Made by a program: the position numbers and the translations under genes
Shown: positions 32,801-44,382 of the stretch, one piece after another
How positions within the stretch are numbered: the first letter of the stretch is position 1
How the letters are laid out: every line of letters begins with the position of its first letter
DNA from: Eunapius fragilis
Lineage: Eukaryota > Porifera > Demospongiae > Spongillida > Spongillidae
DNA length: 64,000 nucleotides
Direction: 5' to 3'
Assembly: GCA_963681505.1 (NCBI GenBank)
Contig: OY811975.1
Location: 9,264,849 to 9,328,848, forward strand
Notes under the pieces: generated by a model
Seen by the model: only the letters and a program-made list of their open reading frames with translations
What the model was told of the DNA's origin: nothing
Database searches by the model: none

Positions 32801-34990
32801 AAAGACATTTCAGCTTACTAGTTGTGGTGTCAGTCAGGTTGTTGTGAAGACGAATCAAGTATGGCTGGATTGAAGGGATACCTTTGCGAAGTTGGATTAG
32901 TTCACCATTGCCATCTGCACATATAATGGAGGTGGTTACGAATTAAAAATACAAATTCGGTACATGTAAATGCATCATACTCTGAATAATCTTCACACGA
33001 TCTAGAAAGTGAGACATGCAATGTTTATGGAAGAAACCTATTAGCATTACTCTAGTATGTCGGGAGGATATAATTGCCATGGTTGGTGTTACAATTATAT
33101 CAGAACTGAAGGAAACAGAACACCACTGTAACTGTGGATCATCGGTCGTTGCAATATAGATTAATCATAATCAAGTGCTGTGGTAAAAATTGGTCTATTT
33201 TTGTCGTATGGATTTTTTTGCTAGATCAATTTTAATAGTGCTGTATAAACCCAGAATGTAAGGGGTATATATGAATTAATATAATAGGCGCAAGTCGTCT
33301 GCATGCGGTATATACCTTTCTCTATTTTTGCATGAATATGGCTCTCAGTTAAAGATAGAGAGTCCACGCTTCTTATAACGATGGAAGCCTTCCGGTAGCA
33401 CTTTTTTAACCTCATTGAGTATATTCCCGCACCATGCAGTGAGTTGATTGCTTCCAAAGGATTCATCGTAGGTGAACGTTTCATCATTCGTAGATTGATG
33501 GATGCGACGTTGGTGTGACTGGTTTGGTCCATTCACCGTTATCTTCACTGTACCACTTGAACCTTGCATTATTCTCTTCTTGTATTCAACAACCTCCGAC
33601 TTCTCGATGCCAACTGAGTCTTTATTTAACTTGTCCGCAGCAAAATGTATGACGTTATGAGAATAACTGTGCGATACATGATCAAGTGATCCTCGCCTTT
33701 AATTTCGTATCTATAATAAGAATAAAATAGTGGTATAAGAATAAAAAGCAATAATAGTATTATGTGTAACCATGCATTGATTAGGAGTTTGCGTGATAAT
33801 ATTTTAACCAACCTGTAGTGTGAGATATGCTTAGATTGAGTGTCTTCCTCGACCTCTTCTACTGTTTTCTTAAAGTTAGCCTGAAAGGCGGCGGCTATTC
33901 CTTTCTTGAAGTTGACAATGGATGTCTTCTCTTCGGGTCTGTGTTGGACTGACATAACCTTGCCATCGGATGTCTGAATGAAGCAAAATGGCTTCTTCAG
34001 GAGATCGTTGGCCGCTTGGTTTGTCTCCTTCCACCTGAAAACATTTAAGCTTTATGTAGTTGCATATATGCGCATCGGCCCGCATCTGCTGATAGTTGCA
34101 TAAACTAGATCGTATTGTACCAAGAACTTGTATACTGTATTTAACAATTCTTGTCATGTGCACGGGGGGAAGGATCACATCATGCGCCCCTATGTAGTAA
34201 CCGTATTATACATGCAGTGTTAGGTGTCTTATTTTGAAATACTTACTCTTCACTATCAAGACCCTGCTGAGGGGTGATGGCGGTGTTTTCCAGGTCAATG
34301 CATACTCGGGATGCCTCCGCTCCATTGAACGTTCCCACTATTATGGAATAAATAAATTAATAAAATTTAAATCATGTCATAGTAATGACACACCCACGCA
34401 CAGCTACGTAGCATCCACTTAATTGCTTGACACCATTATACTACAATACCTAATGAAAGCACGATTTTACGTTATAAAAAACATGACTGTACATTTCCAT
34501 GCAGTAAGCAGCTGGCTGCCTCTAGAAAAACCATTAAAAAAAAAACAGACGCAAAACTGAACACCACTGACCACAAGCACAGACAAGATGGCAAATTAAC
34601 CTGACTCGCAGCTAGCTTTCACTTTAGTTCTAACGTGAAGATGTGATTGTGTTCCGCCCATCACCTTCACCAACGTGGCAGAGTAAGTGTACTGACAGTA
34701 TTCCTCCTGCTGTAGTATACACATTGGGATTACATGTTACGACGCATATACGTTTGTCACAACATTAATTGAACGGGCGTGTATAGCACATATCGGTATC
34801 ATACGACGTAAATGCATTTACTAAATGCCATACGTATTTCATTTATACGAACGCAAGTACAATACGCTGCATGCGCTCATTGTATTACCGAACACGTTCC
34901 ACTAGCCACGTATTTTCCTTCCGTTAATCCTTGGCCTATCACAAATACTAGGATAGTGACGAGCTCGAGGACAAAAACTCGAGAGGCCAT
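29897..34990 (-). CDS. Large lipid transfer protein (vitellogenin-N/MTP-like), secreted
   Basis: Fifteen exons in consistent phase, about 955 aa: 34990-34889, 34709-34601, 34337-34247, 34034-33813, 33696-33368, 32914-32819, 32406-32309 (or to 32279), 32170-32081, 32007-30778, 30718-30518, 30466-30428, 30370-30326, 30275-30237, 30184-30146, 30034-29897. The ATG at 34990 opens a signal peptide (VLELVTILVFVIGQGL). The N-terminal half has the beta-barrel style of the lipid-transfer superfamily (YCQYTYSATLVKVMGG, SIVNFKKGIAAAFQ, VIHFAADKLNKD). Exons 6-9 form the helical repeat part (ELIQLRKGIPSIQPYLIRL, EMRVLLYSFLSLEGS, SIRLASVYALRYS). The beta-sheet lipid cavity follows. No vWD domain is seen. 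The length is near microsomal triglyceride transfer protein, but the tail is unique: Cys-containing microexon repeats and a WD/C-rich last exon. The likely role is lipid loading or transport in the secretory pathway. The exon 5-6 junction is the least certain. Confidence 0.85.
30146..30518 (-). other. Array of in-frame microexons encoding Cys repeats
   Basis: Four exons of 39, 45, 39 and 39 nt, all phase 0-0, each preceded by CCAG or ATAG and followed by GTAAG. They encode PCDAEICHKNVPY, PCGADICHGTFGIPY, PCGVKMCDKDVPY and PCEVKMCSKNVPY. The exon before ends TPTMCDKDVPY and the exon after begins PCGFEW. The pattern is P-C-x4-C-x(3-5)-[IV]-P-Y. This is a tandem exon duplication: exon and splice-site sequences are alike in each unit. 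Confidence 0.88.
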
Positions 34991-35400
34991 TCTTTTTTTG
35001 CGAAAATCTTTCCAAAGTTACGTTACCCTGTCCGCTTTGGTGTATGATGCCGTAGGATGAATAAGCTCTTTATATACACGTACTCATAAGCAAAATTAAT
35101 ATCGATGTTTCCGCGTAATCGCATGAAGCACTGAGAACGTGACGCGAATTTGCAATCAGATGTTTTGTTATTGCCAAAACAACACACTCACTAAGGAGGA
35201 AAGCCGTAATGATAAAATTAAGCTGTCGTGCAGCTGTGGTGGAAAGCATTGGCCCCCACCATTGCATATGGCCTTGAGAATGAAGAGTTCTTAATAGTAA
35301 TTTTGACAGTTACGTTAAAAATGTTGCATCTTTATTCGTTTATTTTTATTTATAATAGGATTGGATGTTAAACATACTATCACATGAAAAGAAATAATGT
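34991..35400. promoter_or_regulatory. 5' flank of the lipid-transfer gene
   Basis: Upstream of the ATG at 34990. The sequence TTTATATACACG at 35071-35082 on plus gives a TATA-like TATATAAA on minus, about 85 bp upstream of the ATG. It is the only plausible core promoter element I can see. No ORF of interest lies here. Confidence 0.3.
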
Positions 35401-35439
35401 GCGCACTTGAATTTTAATAAAATGGCTCCCTTTCCTACC

Positions 35440-36045
35440 CATAAGGTTTTGTTACCCCACTCTTTTGACCTGGAGATCTGCAGGTTTGTCTCAGACTGTT
35501 CCATCCGACAATGAGGATTTCAGCTGGTCTGGTTTGATCAAAGTCTGTAGTGAGTCCATTTCCTTTCTTTGACTTAACGCTAAGACGGGCGTCATGATAG
35601 ACCTCGTACCGCAAGTGATTATGGTGTACAACTACATCTCACACCCCACTCCCCCGCCCAGGTCACATCACAATGGACTGGAGTTCAAGGGCAGCAGAGG
35701 AGCAGAATGGGCACAGGGACCGACCCGAAGTACCCAGTCCACAGCCATCACTTTAAGGCCATGTTTTACTCATTGCAATCCAGGTGTAAGACCAATCGAG
35801 TAACGAGTAGAAGGGACCACTTGTAGCCTTGCGAAAGTATGAGAGGCGACAGGAGGCGAGCAGTATCGGTGGGAGCTCGAGAGGAAGGCTCCATCAAGAT
35901 AGCCAGCCATCCTTGACAAAACTTTCTGAGTAGGAGTGGGAGAGGCCAGAGCTGAATTAACAGAGATGGCATCAGGAATTTGGGCCTGGGAATTAAATGA
36001 CACTACTGCCTGCTGAAGATGGATACTGTCAGCACTAGCAGCCAA
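35440..36045 (-). pseudogene. Retroelement-associated protein remnant
   Basis: Minus-strand fragments include GPCAHSAPLLPL and, further on, HHNHLRYEVYHDARLS and DFDQTRPAEILIVGWNS. They resemble the C-terminal region of retroelement-derived proteins common in marine invertebrates, where an RHNxLRD...DxTRPADIL motif precedes a nuclease-like segment. Frameshifts and stops separate the pieces. The open frame 35770-36045 (SADSIHLQQAVVSFNSQ) is probably its upstream part. Confidence 0.5.
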
Positions 36046-36059
36046 AATGGGTGGATGAT

Positions 36060-36139
36060 AGGAATGAATGAAGGCAGCAGGAGAGAGAGAGAGAGTTGGA
36101 GAGAGAGAGAGTTAGAGAGACAGAGTTAGAGGGAGAGAG

Positions 36140-36191
<52 letters not shown>

Positions 36192-36257
36192 AGAGAGGGG
36201 GGAGAGATAGTGGAGGGAGGGAGAGAAAGTGAGATAGAGAGAGAAGGGGGAGAGAGC
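36060..36257. repeat. (GA)n microsatellite region
   Basis: GAGA-rich with a pure run at 36135-36180. The Ser-Leu repeats read from the minus strand are artefacts. Confidence 0.97.
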
Positions 36258-36323
36258 ATTTAGTCCTATTATTTATTATTATGTTTTGTCAATTAAGTGT
36301 ACCTATACATAACTACGTCACAC

Positions 36324-36605
36324 TCATTTAACATCTTTCAAATGATAAGGGATAGGGACAAAGTCCTCAAAATTGATCCAGCATTCCCCCTCTGAACCTG
36401 TGGCAACAGAAAACGTTAGTGGATGGTATGCAAGAGAGCTTTTGTCACCAGTGCTGTTCACAATGTGGTGAACCAAGTCCATCAAAATATATATGGAGCT
36501 AGCGAGGGCCACAGACTTTGGAAGTTTCAAAGACAACAGGTGTGAAAGAGTGTATGGGAGGTGAGGTAACTCTTGTTCTGCTCCGTCTGGTTTGCTGCTG
36601 CACAT
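36324..36605 (-). other. Unassigned 93-aa open frame
   Basis: Reads LPHLPYTLSHLLSLKLPKSV, then ALASSIYILMDLVHHI and WINFEDFVPIPYHLKDVK before a stop. The composition looks protein-like and could be a last exon, but no acceptor-supported upstream exon or family is evident. The plus-strand frame at 36901-37173 is similarly unassigned. Confidence 0.3.
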
Positions 36606-37304
36606 ACTTCCGAGGATAAGCTAGAGGGATGAGAAGAGGCCAAAATCTCCAAACCAATAGTCTGTCATTTGACCAAGGAACCGTAGCCAGCCACCTCAAG
36701 GTGCATGGGGGGTAACTCTGATACGAGATCTGGTACGAAAGGCTTATACCGTAATTTTTTTTTACAGAATTAACGATAGCGCTGTAGACATGTATTTCTA
36801 TACGTGTAGAAGCTAAAAAGCACCCCAACACAATTGAAGTTGATACAAGAGGTCAAAAGTCGTCTTTAATTACCCTCTGCGGCATATATATAGTGAGTGC
36901 GTGGCTACAGTTGGACTAAGTATAATGAGCCAGTGTATATGTTCCAAAATGACAAGCACAGTGGACAAGTTCTATGAGGCGGAGAGAATTGTGGCATCGC
37001 GGGAAAATGTTTTGCTTTATTCACCTTTGTGGACACTGCTTCACATATTTTTCATGCAGGGTAAAAGATTGGAGCATTTGGTTTTATGGTCTGACTATCC
37101 AAAGGAACACTGTCAGGCATCTTGGGTACGTGATCATAAAGATGTAACATTTGCCCTCCTAAGGTACACTTAATCTGCATGTATCCTTATATGTATATAC
37201 TATTCAAATTTACAGGTCGTTCGTAAACCCAACCCTGTCCATTCGAACTGTGCTACACAGTATATTCATCATTATGCAATTCATTATTGCGGCAGGCATG
37301 ATAT

Positions 37305-37401
37305 TAGCCTCGTCCCCAGGCCTATTTTATATTAAAGTTACGGGGGCGAAAAATAGGCCCCGTAACTTTAATATAAAAATAGGGCCTGAGGACGAGGCTA
37401 G
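37305..37401. repeat. 97-bp palindromic element
   Basis: Arms AGCCTCGTCCCCAGGCC...AAAGTTACGGGG and its complement, with a short loop near 37348-37356. One arm has one or two extra bases. It is a fold-back MITE-like repeat with no gene nearby. Confidence 0.85.
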
Positions 37402-37788
37402 CATGAGATCTGGTATCATTCCTTTGGACTGTGAGCTGTGAGCTGGTGGATCAATGGCTAATCGTACTGATGACATCATAAGAAGACAACCACTTGTCTT
37501 GTACATGGATACATATGTATTTCATGCATGTACCTCACCTCCTTCACCCCCCCCCCCCCCCCAGTCGCATATCACATTACATTTATGCCTTTACTAGAAT
37601 GAATGATTAATGAACCGCGACTTGCTCTATCGATCATACCGCTGAACCTAACTAGGCCGAGCTCGAACTAGGCATACAGCCTCGAGCAAGTCATACTAGT
37701 GCTTTTGTAGTACTAGTACGCCTGGTTCGCGGCTGAGTGCTTGGTTCGAGTTGGGGCCAGGGCCTAGTTAGATTCAGCCTTCGTAGTT

Positions 37789-38094
37789 CAGGGGCGGATC
37801 CAGGATTTTTGAAAGGGGGGGGGGGGGGGGGCTTATTATAAAAAAGTTGTATTCTAAATCTGTGCATGGGGCACTAATTAAATACCATTTCGGTTCAAGT
37901 AGGAACGATGCTTCACTTTGTGCGCATAAGTTAATACAGGTATAGCATTATAAAAATACATGCAGTGAGCGCGTATATACATGTAGTTAATTAGTCGTAA
38001 TTATTTTCGTTACTTATCCGAAAGGGGGGGGGGGGGGGGGGGGGCTACAGCCCCCATAGCCCCCCCCCCCCCCCCCCCCTCGGATCCGCCTCTG
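37789..38094. mobile_element. hAT-type MITE with internal poly-G/poly-C runs
   Basis: Ends CAGGGGCGGATCC (left) and GGATCCGCCTCTG (right) are hAT-like inverted repeats. GTAGTT flanks both sides (37783-37788 and 38095-38100). Internal G runs at 37817-37830 and 38025-38044 and a C run at 38061-38079 explain the Gly/Pro-rich frames here. The end of a related element is at 61332-61347. Confidence 0.85.
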
Positions 38095-38500
38095 GTAGTT
38101 ATATAGGGACCGCGAACTAGGCCTACAAAATTGCATACACACATCCCCAGGACAGCTTTTGGCGCCGCAGATCAAGGGGGACCAAATTCCAGGAATGCCC
38201 CCATAAGCTTTGAGAAAACAGATTAAAATTGCCTTGGCAAGAACGAAAGCGTATCCGGCAGGCAGGTATAGTACTAAACACGGGTTCGTCTTACCATCCT
38301 TCGCAGTTTTCTTTGCTAACAACAAATAAGGTACAATGTTGACATAAGCCATTCCACCGAGGAAATGTGGATCAAAATCCAAGGATAGGAACACGAAACT
38401 TTTTCCTGTGAAAGAGCGAAAGCGTATCTGCCAATTGCAATAACGATATATTATTTTACGCAGTTACTATTATGTTGGCAACCGTAATTGTAGCACGTGA

Positions 38501-39084
38501 CTATATGAAGAGTTTTGTAATTGCAGAAATATCTTTAATATTGGAAGCTGAAGGTAAATTGTACGGTATACCTTTACATAGGTCCGGTTTTATATGCACT
38601 CCATCAACTATTGTAGTGGTTGAGTGAGGTATTCTTACCTTATCTTGACGAATGGGAAAATTGTGTGGAGGGTTTTGATAAGCCACAGAAGAACAAGATG
38701 TTTCTAAGCAAAGAAACAAGGCAGGACCTCAAACTGACTGGTAGACATGATTATGTTACATGTTGCATGTAGTGAATACTTACTCTTTCAGCGATGTCTT
38801 TTGTGGAATTGGTGCGGTACCTTTTCACAATTCCAGGAGTCACTGTCTTTCTGGGAAACAGAATTTGTCAAGACCCGTTGGAAAACTTTTTTGGACAACA
38901 GTGACAAAGAGGAAGAGCCAACGGGAATCCATCATCATCTGAGTTCATCCGCAACACTCAAGCACTGCACGTTGTCTCTATTACATGTGACGCTATACGT
39001 GACGTGGCAATTGTCGAGGTGGTGTCACCATTGATAGTGACTTGGCAGAGCCAGGTCCTCTTCCTAAACGGCTCAGACGAAGTA
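38501..39084. other. Unassigned sequence
   Basis: Short frames on both strands (for example GKLFWTTVTKRKSQRES on plus near 38870), without a recognisable motif. It may be the flank of the duplicated segment that starts at 39085. Confidence 0.3.
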
Positions 39085-39545
39085 GATGACTTAAAACTCA
39101 ACATTATGTTCAACATTGCCACACATTTACACAGAAAAAAAATTCATGTACATGTATATTGTAATCACTGCTTGGGGCAGAGTTCACTTCGTAGGGCTCT
39201 CGTCTTTGACGTTGCTTTTTTTGTTGTGCCTATTTGTATAATTCCAGGCAGGAGCTTGCTAATCCGAATCCTCTAACTGTCACGTATAGCTGTATCATTT
39301 CCTGCAGTACGACTGTTGACACTTCCTCTTCTACCTCTGCACCAATGATATACCACTCAAAGAGTCAGTCATTGTTGCAGAGTATGGCCTCAACACATGT
39401 TGAGGCCCCTTCTATTTTGTTGGATGAAAGAGTAAAATGTTTACGAACAAGATCTTCTATAATCACAAAAACTTTGTAAGCCTGATCACTTATAGTGTAC
39501 AGACCTCCTCGATTAATCCCGTCAACCCATTTCTCCCTTTCACTG
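39085..39545. repeat. Inverted duplication, left arm
   Basis: About 430 bp repeated in reverse at 40697-41112 (shared GAATCCTCTAACTGTCACGT and ATGATATACCACTCAAAGAG). The copies differ by small indels. A protein-like frame crosses it on minus: KWVDGINRGGLYTISDQAYK, KVFVIIEDLVRKHFTLSSNK. Confidence 0.85.
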
Positions 39546-39754
39546 TTGTTGTGAGCATCACCTGCAAACTCCATCACTAAAAACATCACCTCCTCTTTTT
39601 GAGGGTGTGAACCTGATTCCGTTCTGTTATATATCGTACGGATTACGTACCCAACAACATAAAGCCACACCAAATTAATCTTTAGTTTCTGGTCCCGCCC
39701 GCATCCTATTGTGACTATAATTATATTCATGTACATAATCATATTCAATAGCAT
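39365..39754 (-). pseudogene. Unassigned ORF, duplicated in inverted orientation
   Basis: A 129-aa frame containing EEVMFLVMEFAGDAHNN and SEREKWVDGINRGGLYTI. The plus strand at 40690-40840 encodes the same block with a stop (GGLYTI then stop). The block resembles C-terminal tails of transposon-derived proteins, but I cannot name the family. Confidence 0.35.
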
Positions 39755-40696
39755 CTCACATGACCAGAGCGAACTATAGTCTTATTTTTTGAACGAGCCT
39801 GAAGGTGACCTTTTCATACTAAACATCAGCCAGGCCACAAATGGTAACCAGCACAAGGATCGGAGCATTCTAGGTCAATCACATACATCGAACCCTGTTT
39901 GAACAGAAATTAGAACTGCATGAAAGGCGCTCTAATGATAGTATACTATGATAAGTAGTAGTATGAAGACAGCTGGACTTATATATAATTCAATGCTGCA
40001 TGTCAGTTTATAACAAGTAATGCTATGCACTGCATGCTGTCCCATCAAATTGATGTTTGAAACCCTGCAGCGCCCAACGCCATAGTATCAGTTTCAAGAA
40101 TTTACAAATGTTAAAGCTGCAAAGCTTCTGGGTAGGCTTACAGCCCTCCCTCATTCCCTCGCTAGGGAGGAATGGGTACCCATCCCGACCAGGCCCCCGC
40201 AAGAACCGTTCGCGCCTTCCTAGAAGAATAGAAATGATATAAAACAAGCTGTATGTAGTATGTTTTAGAATGTCTTATAAGCAGGTGACATTGAATCAAT
40301 TTGATGTACATGTAGCCGGAATAATGCAGTCCTGAAGTCCTAATCACCCGCCCGCCCGCATACTATAAATATAATGTGGAGAGATTAGTTTGGTGTGGCC
40401 TAACGTAGAGCACATTGTTCTCAGTTAAAGGACGCATGCATGACCCCAATTATCTGCTCTATAAATGGAAATTCCAGTTTTATATAGTAGAAAATGTGGT
40501 CGGTATCGAATTGCTAGAAGGCTGGGTATGCCTTTAAGTTAACAGATTTCTGTACAAAAGCCTTCCAATCCCTTACAAATGTATCTGATGTTCTGAGAGT
40601 TAGGAATGACCTCCACATTCCTTCTCTTTTTAATGCCATGGTACTATACTTGCAGCAGAAACACGTTTGCAGCCTTACAACGAGTATACGTGGCGA

Positions 40697-41112
40697 CAGT
40701 GAAAGTGAGAAATGGGTTGACGGGATTAATCGAGGAGGTCTGTACACTATATAACTATATACTTACAAAGTTTTTGTGATTATAGAAGACCTTGTTCGTA
40801 AACATTTAACTATTTCATCCAACAAGATAGAAGGTGCCTCAACATGTGTTGAGCCATACTCTGCAACAATGACTGACTCTTTGAGTGGTATATCATTGGT
40901 GCAGAGGTAGAAGAGGAAGTGTCAAAATCGTACTGCAGGAAATGATGCAGCTATACGTGACAGTTAGAGGATTCGGATTAGCAAGCACCTGCCTGGAATT
41001 ATACAAACAGGCACAACAAAAAAACAATGTCAAAGACGAGAGCCCTACGAAGTGAACTTTGCCCCAAGCAGTGATTACAGTATACATGAATTTTTTTCTG
41101 TGTAAATGTGTG
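40697..41112. repeat. Inverted duplication, right arm
   Basis: Reverse complement of 39085-39545. The 1.15-kb spacer between the arms (39546-40696) has no recognisable gene. Confidence 0.85.
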
Positions 41113-41367
41113 ACAATGTTGAACACCGCTGCACTTGTGCACTCGGACTCGACTTTAAACGCTTCTTCTGTAACCACAGCTTTAACTGCTGCCTTGATAT
41201 ACCTTGCATGTCGATCATTGTGTGAATACATACACTTTATGAGTCACACATTACAACCATAGGTCAGTGGTCTTACGTTCTTCCGATGAATCCATACGTA
41301 CAGCATCAGTAACTTAGAAAGCGTGTATGATGTCATATTTACGCGAAACAGTGTCGATGCGTTGCAA

Positions 41368-41945
41368 TTTTTTTTTTTTTTCTCTTTAAATTATTATATT
41401 AGTAAGCAACTATACACATAAATGAAAAGGAAACAAAAAATCAAAATTTATGGTTCAAGTAGAAGGGCTTCCCTTGACACCAGGTCAAGAGGAGGTTGTG
41501 TAGCAGACATATAATGGCCAAGGTGAGAGCGTGCCCCTCGAATGCACATAACTGGACTTCGCAGCAATGAATAGGCAAGGCGGCATCTCAACCACATGAT
41601 GGTTAGGCTATAGGCCTGATTCCATTTGGCAGATAGCAGAGAGGCCAGACGCTTATAGCTTGTTGTGGCTTGAGGCCCAAGGCCACCAGTGCAAGAGAGA
41701 ATAAGTGGAGTGAAAGAGGCATGTTCAATTTCACGAATGCGTTGGTCATATTTCCTCTTTTTCTCGTTTTCATGGCTACGGTAGCATGCGGATAAAGGAG
41801 TCTTTTGATTTGAGGGGGCGTAAGGATTAAAAACCTTTACATCAAAAAATACCCTTTCAAACCGCGCCGACTCCCCCAAAATCCATCTGCTGCAATATCC
41901 AATCGCGCACCATCCTGTATATTCGCTGAGATATAGCGTTTCCAA
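41368..41945 (-). pseudogene. 3' end of a non-LTR-like retroelement with poly(A)
   Basis: The minus-strand frame 41945-41448 reads ERVFFDVKVFNPYAPSNQ, HENEKKRKYDQRIREIEHAS, FTPLILSCTGGLG and TTYKRLASLL-like blocks (TSYKRLASLLSAKWN), then RCRLAYSLLRSPVMCIRGAR. This is the C-terminal module found after reverse transcriptase in many invertebrate retroelements, probably nuclease-related (inference). A 3' UTR of about 65 bp and a run of 14 A residues (41381-41368 on minus) follow, as expected for target-primed insertion. The 5' part, including reverse transcriptase, is absent. Confidence 0.65.
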
Positions 41946-41997
41946 TCCCGTTCCGTAAGGTCTTTAATCTATGCTCAAAGCGGGGCGGATGGGGGGA

Positions 41998-42258
41998 TTA
42001 GCACACGTACTCTACGGAATTTTCCTGTTCCAAAGCCCTCTTTCCTTTCCCATATAGCATGAAGAGCTGATGACACATGTGAAATAGAAGGAAGGACGTG
42101 GTTCGGTGTTGCCTATGCAGTCGGATTCCAACCACCTCCTCAACATGGCGAGTAGTAAACCTCGTCCCTAGTCTTTCGTATATTGTAGTTAGTCCATGAT
42201 CATAGTCTGTAAAGCCAAGTTTCCTTCCTGGCAATCCGTTTTCGACATTCATCTCCAA
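41998..42258 (-). pseudogene. Decayed Death-domain exon
   Basis: The minus strand reads LPGRKLGFTDYDHGLTTI, and after a frameshift AMLRRWLESD. These match the Death-domain exon at 48751-48168 (IGRELGYTEDELSSI, EMLRRWLDWAPPNHA). It is probably a partial pseudogene copy of that gene or of a paralogue. Flanking 42725-42830 also resembles 49350-49440, next to the intact gene. Confidence 0.6.
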
Positions 42259-42734
42259 TATTGCAGAATGCTATTATCACGTAATAAGAACATCGCACCC
42301 ATTTCAATCAGCTTCCAGTCATGGGGAAATGATGCTATGAAGTGCTGAAGCATTGAACGATATTGTCGAAGGTAGCACTAAATGTTGAGAACTAAGTCAG
42401 GCGTTTCGAATAAGAGTAAGGATGACATAATTTTATAATTCTAGATCTGTTGCATAATTAGTGGAATGTGTGACAAATCAGTCTCAGCATTTTCGTTACA
42501 ATTGGCCTTGTGATCTGTTTGTCAAAAATTGTCTAATTTGTATCGGTACAATATCTCACATGTCGACTGTTCTGATTCTACCACATTTTATGCTTTTGTG
42601 TTATTACTTGTTGTCCTTTTATTGATGCACATCTCCTCTCTTTGTATGTTATACTTCCCTCAGAGTAGCTAAATATCACCATATTGTATGCATATTGAGT
42701 CTCTATTGTACAAGTAAATAAAAAACATTCTCTA

Positions 42735-42830
42735 TGAGAAAGTTGGTGGCATATAGGATTTGAAGGTAATGGTGGTGTAAAAAGAAAGGAATCAAGGGTC
42801 TAATAATGAGGGAAAATGGAATAGTCCTGT
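42735..42830. repeat. Dispersed repeat (AACATTCT...GGTGGCATAT)
   Basis: Shared with 49355-49435 (same strand) and, in reverse, 53835-53895: GGTGGCATATAG, then TAGTGGTGTAAAAAG. Function unknown; it is probably an old MITE. Confidence 0.65.
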
Positions 42831-42889
42831 ATTTAGCACACGAACAACATACTATATCCTACATATAGAAATGTGCTAAATGTAGGAGG

Positions 42890-44358
42890 TTGTTAGGATC
42901 ACAGCTACTCCATAAGGTTGTTTTATCTTGGCCTGGTAGCATCCATTCCTTCGAGGCTGCATCCCACTTGTGTATATCACTCCACTCAAATCCACATGGC
43001 TATATGTAGGTTGTATAAACATCCATATATAAATAATCCACGAATGATCACAATGATAACTATAAACAATATGTGACCTTTTAGCAAAAATATTTATGCA
43101 CTTCACTTACGTATGGAACATTTTTCGAGCACATTTTCACTTCACATGGCTGGAAGGAGATTAAAGCATGAAAGCACACACACATGCCCTCATACGCTTA
43201 CGTAAGGTACATCTTTGTCACACATTGTGACTCCACATGGCTGGAAAAGAATAATACAGTTAGGTTTTATAATTATATGTATATGCTTACATATGGAATT
43301 CCAAAAGTCCCATGGCAAATGTCCGCTCCACAAGGCTATAGAATTTATATCATACAATTAGCAATTTTTGTCTAATAAATACAATTGCATCAATTTATGA
43401 ATATATATGCAGACTTATATTACCACTTACATACGGAACATCTTTATCGCACATTGTCGGTGTCTGGTTTGATAGAAAACAAAAATGCTTATCGTGTTGT
43501 CTGGCCATGCATGAAGCAGATTGATGCAAAACTGAAATGGTCCATTGAGAAGGACATAACTGCCAGTAAGTTGCAAAGTAACCTGATACTCAAAGCTTCC
43601 AGTTAAGGAGATTCCTCCCTAACTAACTCCTGCAATGCATAAAGAAAAGGTTAACATTAATACATCAATGTTATGCATATAAACTAACAGCAATGGATCC
43701 AGTTGTATCAGCAGCAGCAGATACAATAACTGACGGAACTAATGCTCCTTGAGCTGAGGTGCATTTATTGATGCAAGCTGCTAAGTTAGCATCCACAGCA
43801 AGTTGGGCTGTCAAGCCTATCGAAAAAGTAAGGAATCCGATATACACTGGAATCTTATATTCCATCTTCAGCAGGTCATACACTTGGCTTTTGTAAAGAG
43901 GATATGTCCAGGATTTGCAAGTTGGGATCTCCTTACTGAAGTCTACCAGAACTTTACCAACGATGCTGACGTACAGCCTGTTTTCAACACTGGAACCTCC
44001 AGGCTTGTTCTCACTTAACAGCAGTGCTTCAAACACGGTTACTGTATATCCATATGCAGATGCCTGTGCTATGCCTTTGGCAAAAAACTTGAAATTGGTA
44101 GGATTAGCGGTGCCACCCAGTCCTGCAAATGCACCAAAGGCTGTGTCCAGACTAACTTCTGACACTCCAAATGACTTGCCCCATATGTATGCCTTGTTGA
44201 TGGGGTACAGCTGGAGATCAGCATTCCGGGTATCTCCATCTTCAATTAGATTGTAAAGGTTGCTGTTTTCATTCCAGGTGGTGTCTCTTTTGATCACATG
44301 AGTCCAAGACCTCAGTGCCTTTGGACCCAGCAGGTATATGTAGTATCCCAACAGCATC
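42890..44358 (-). pseudogene. Partial copy of the lipid-transfer gene 3' end
   Basis: About 1.47 kb, nearly identical to 29924-31448. It carries the 3' 680 nt of the big exon (44358-43679), the exon starting ELVRGGISLTGS, and three microexons. It lacks the PCDAEICHKNVPY microexon. The last exon is truncated after CDPNNL. A 2-bp loss near 43467 would shift the frame of the exon ending DVPY. No start region is present and the 5' side is fused to gypsy-2, so it is unlikely to be expressed as a full protein. Confidence 0.88.
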
Positions 44359-44382
44359 AAACTCTTTTCGCCGAGCGGGATG

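Noticed and set aside
35594..35803. 69-aa plus-strand frame
   Set aside because: Antisense to the retroelement remnant on minus; no independent support.
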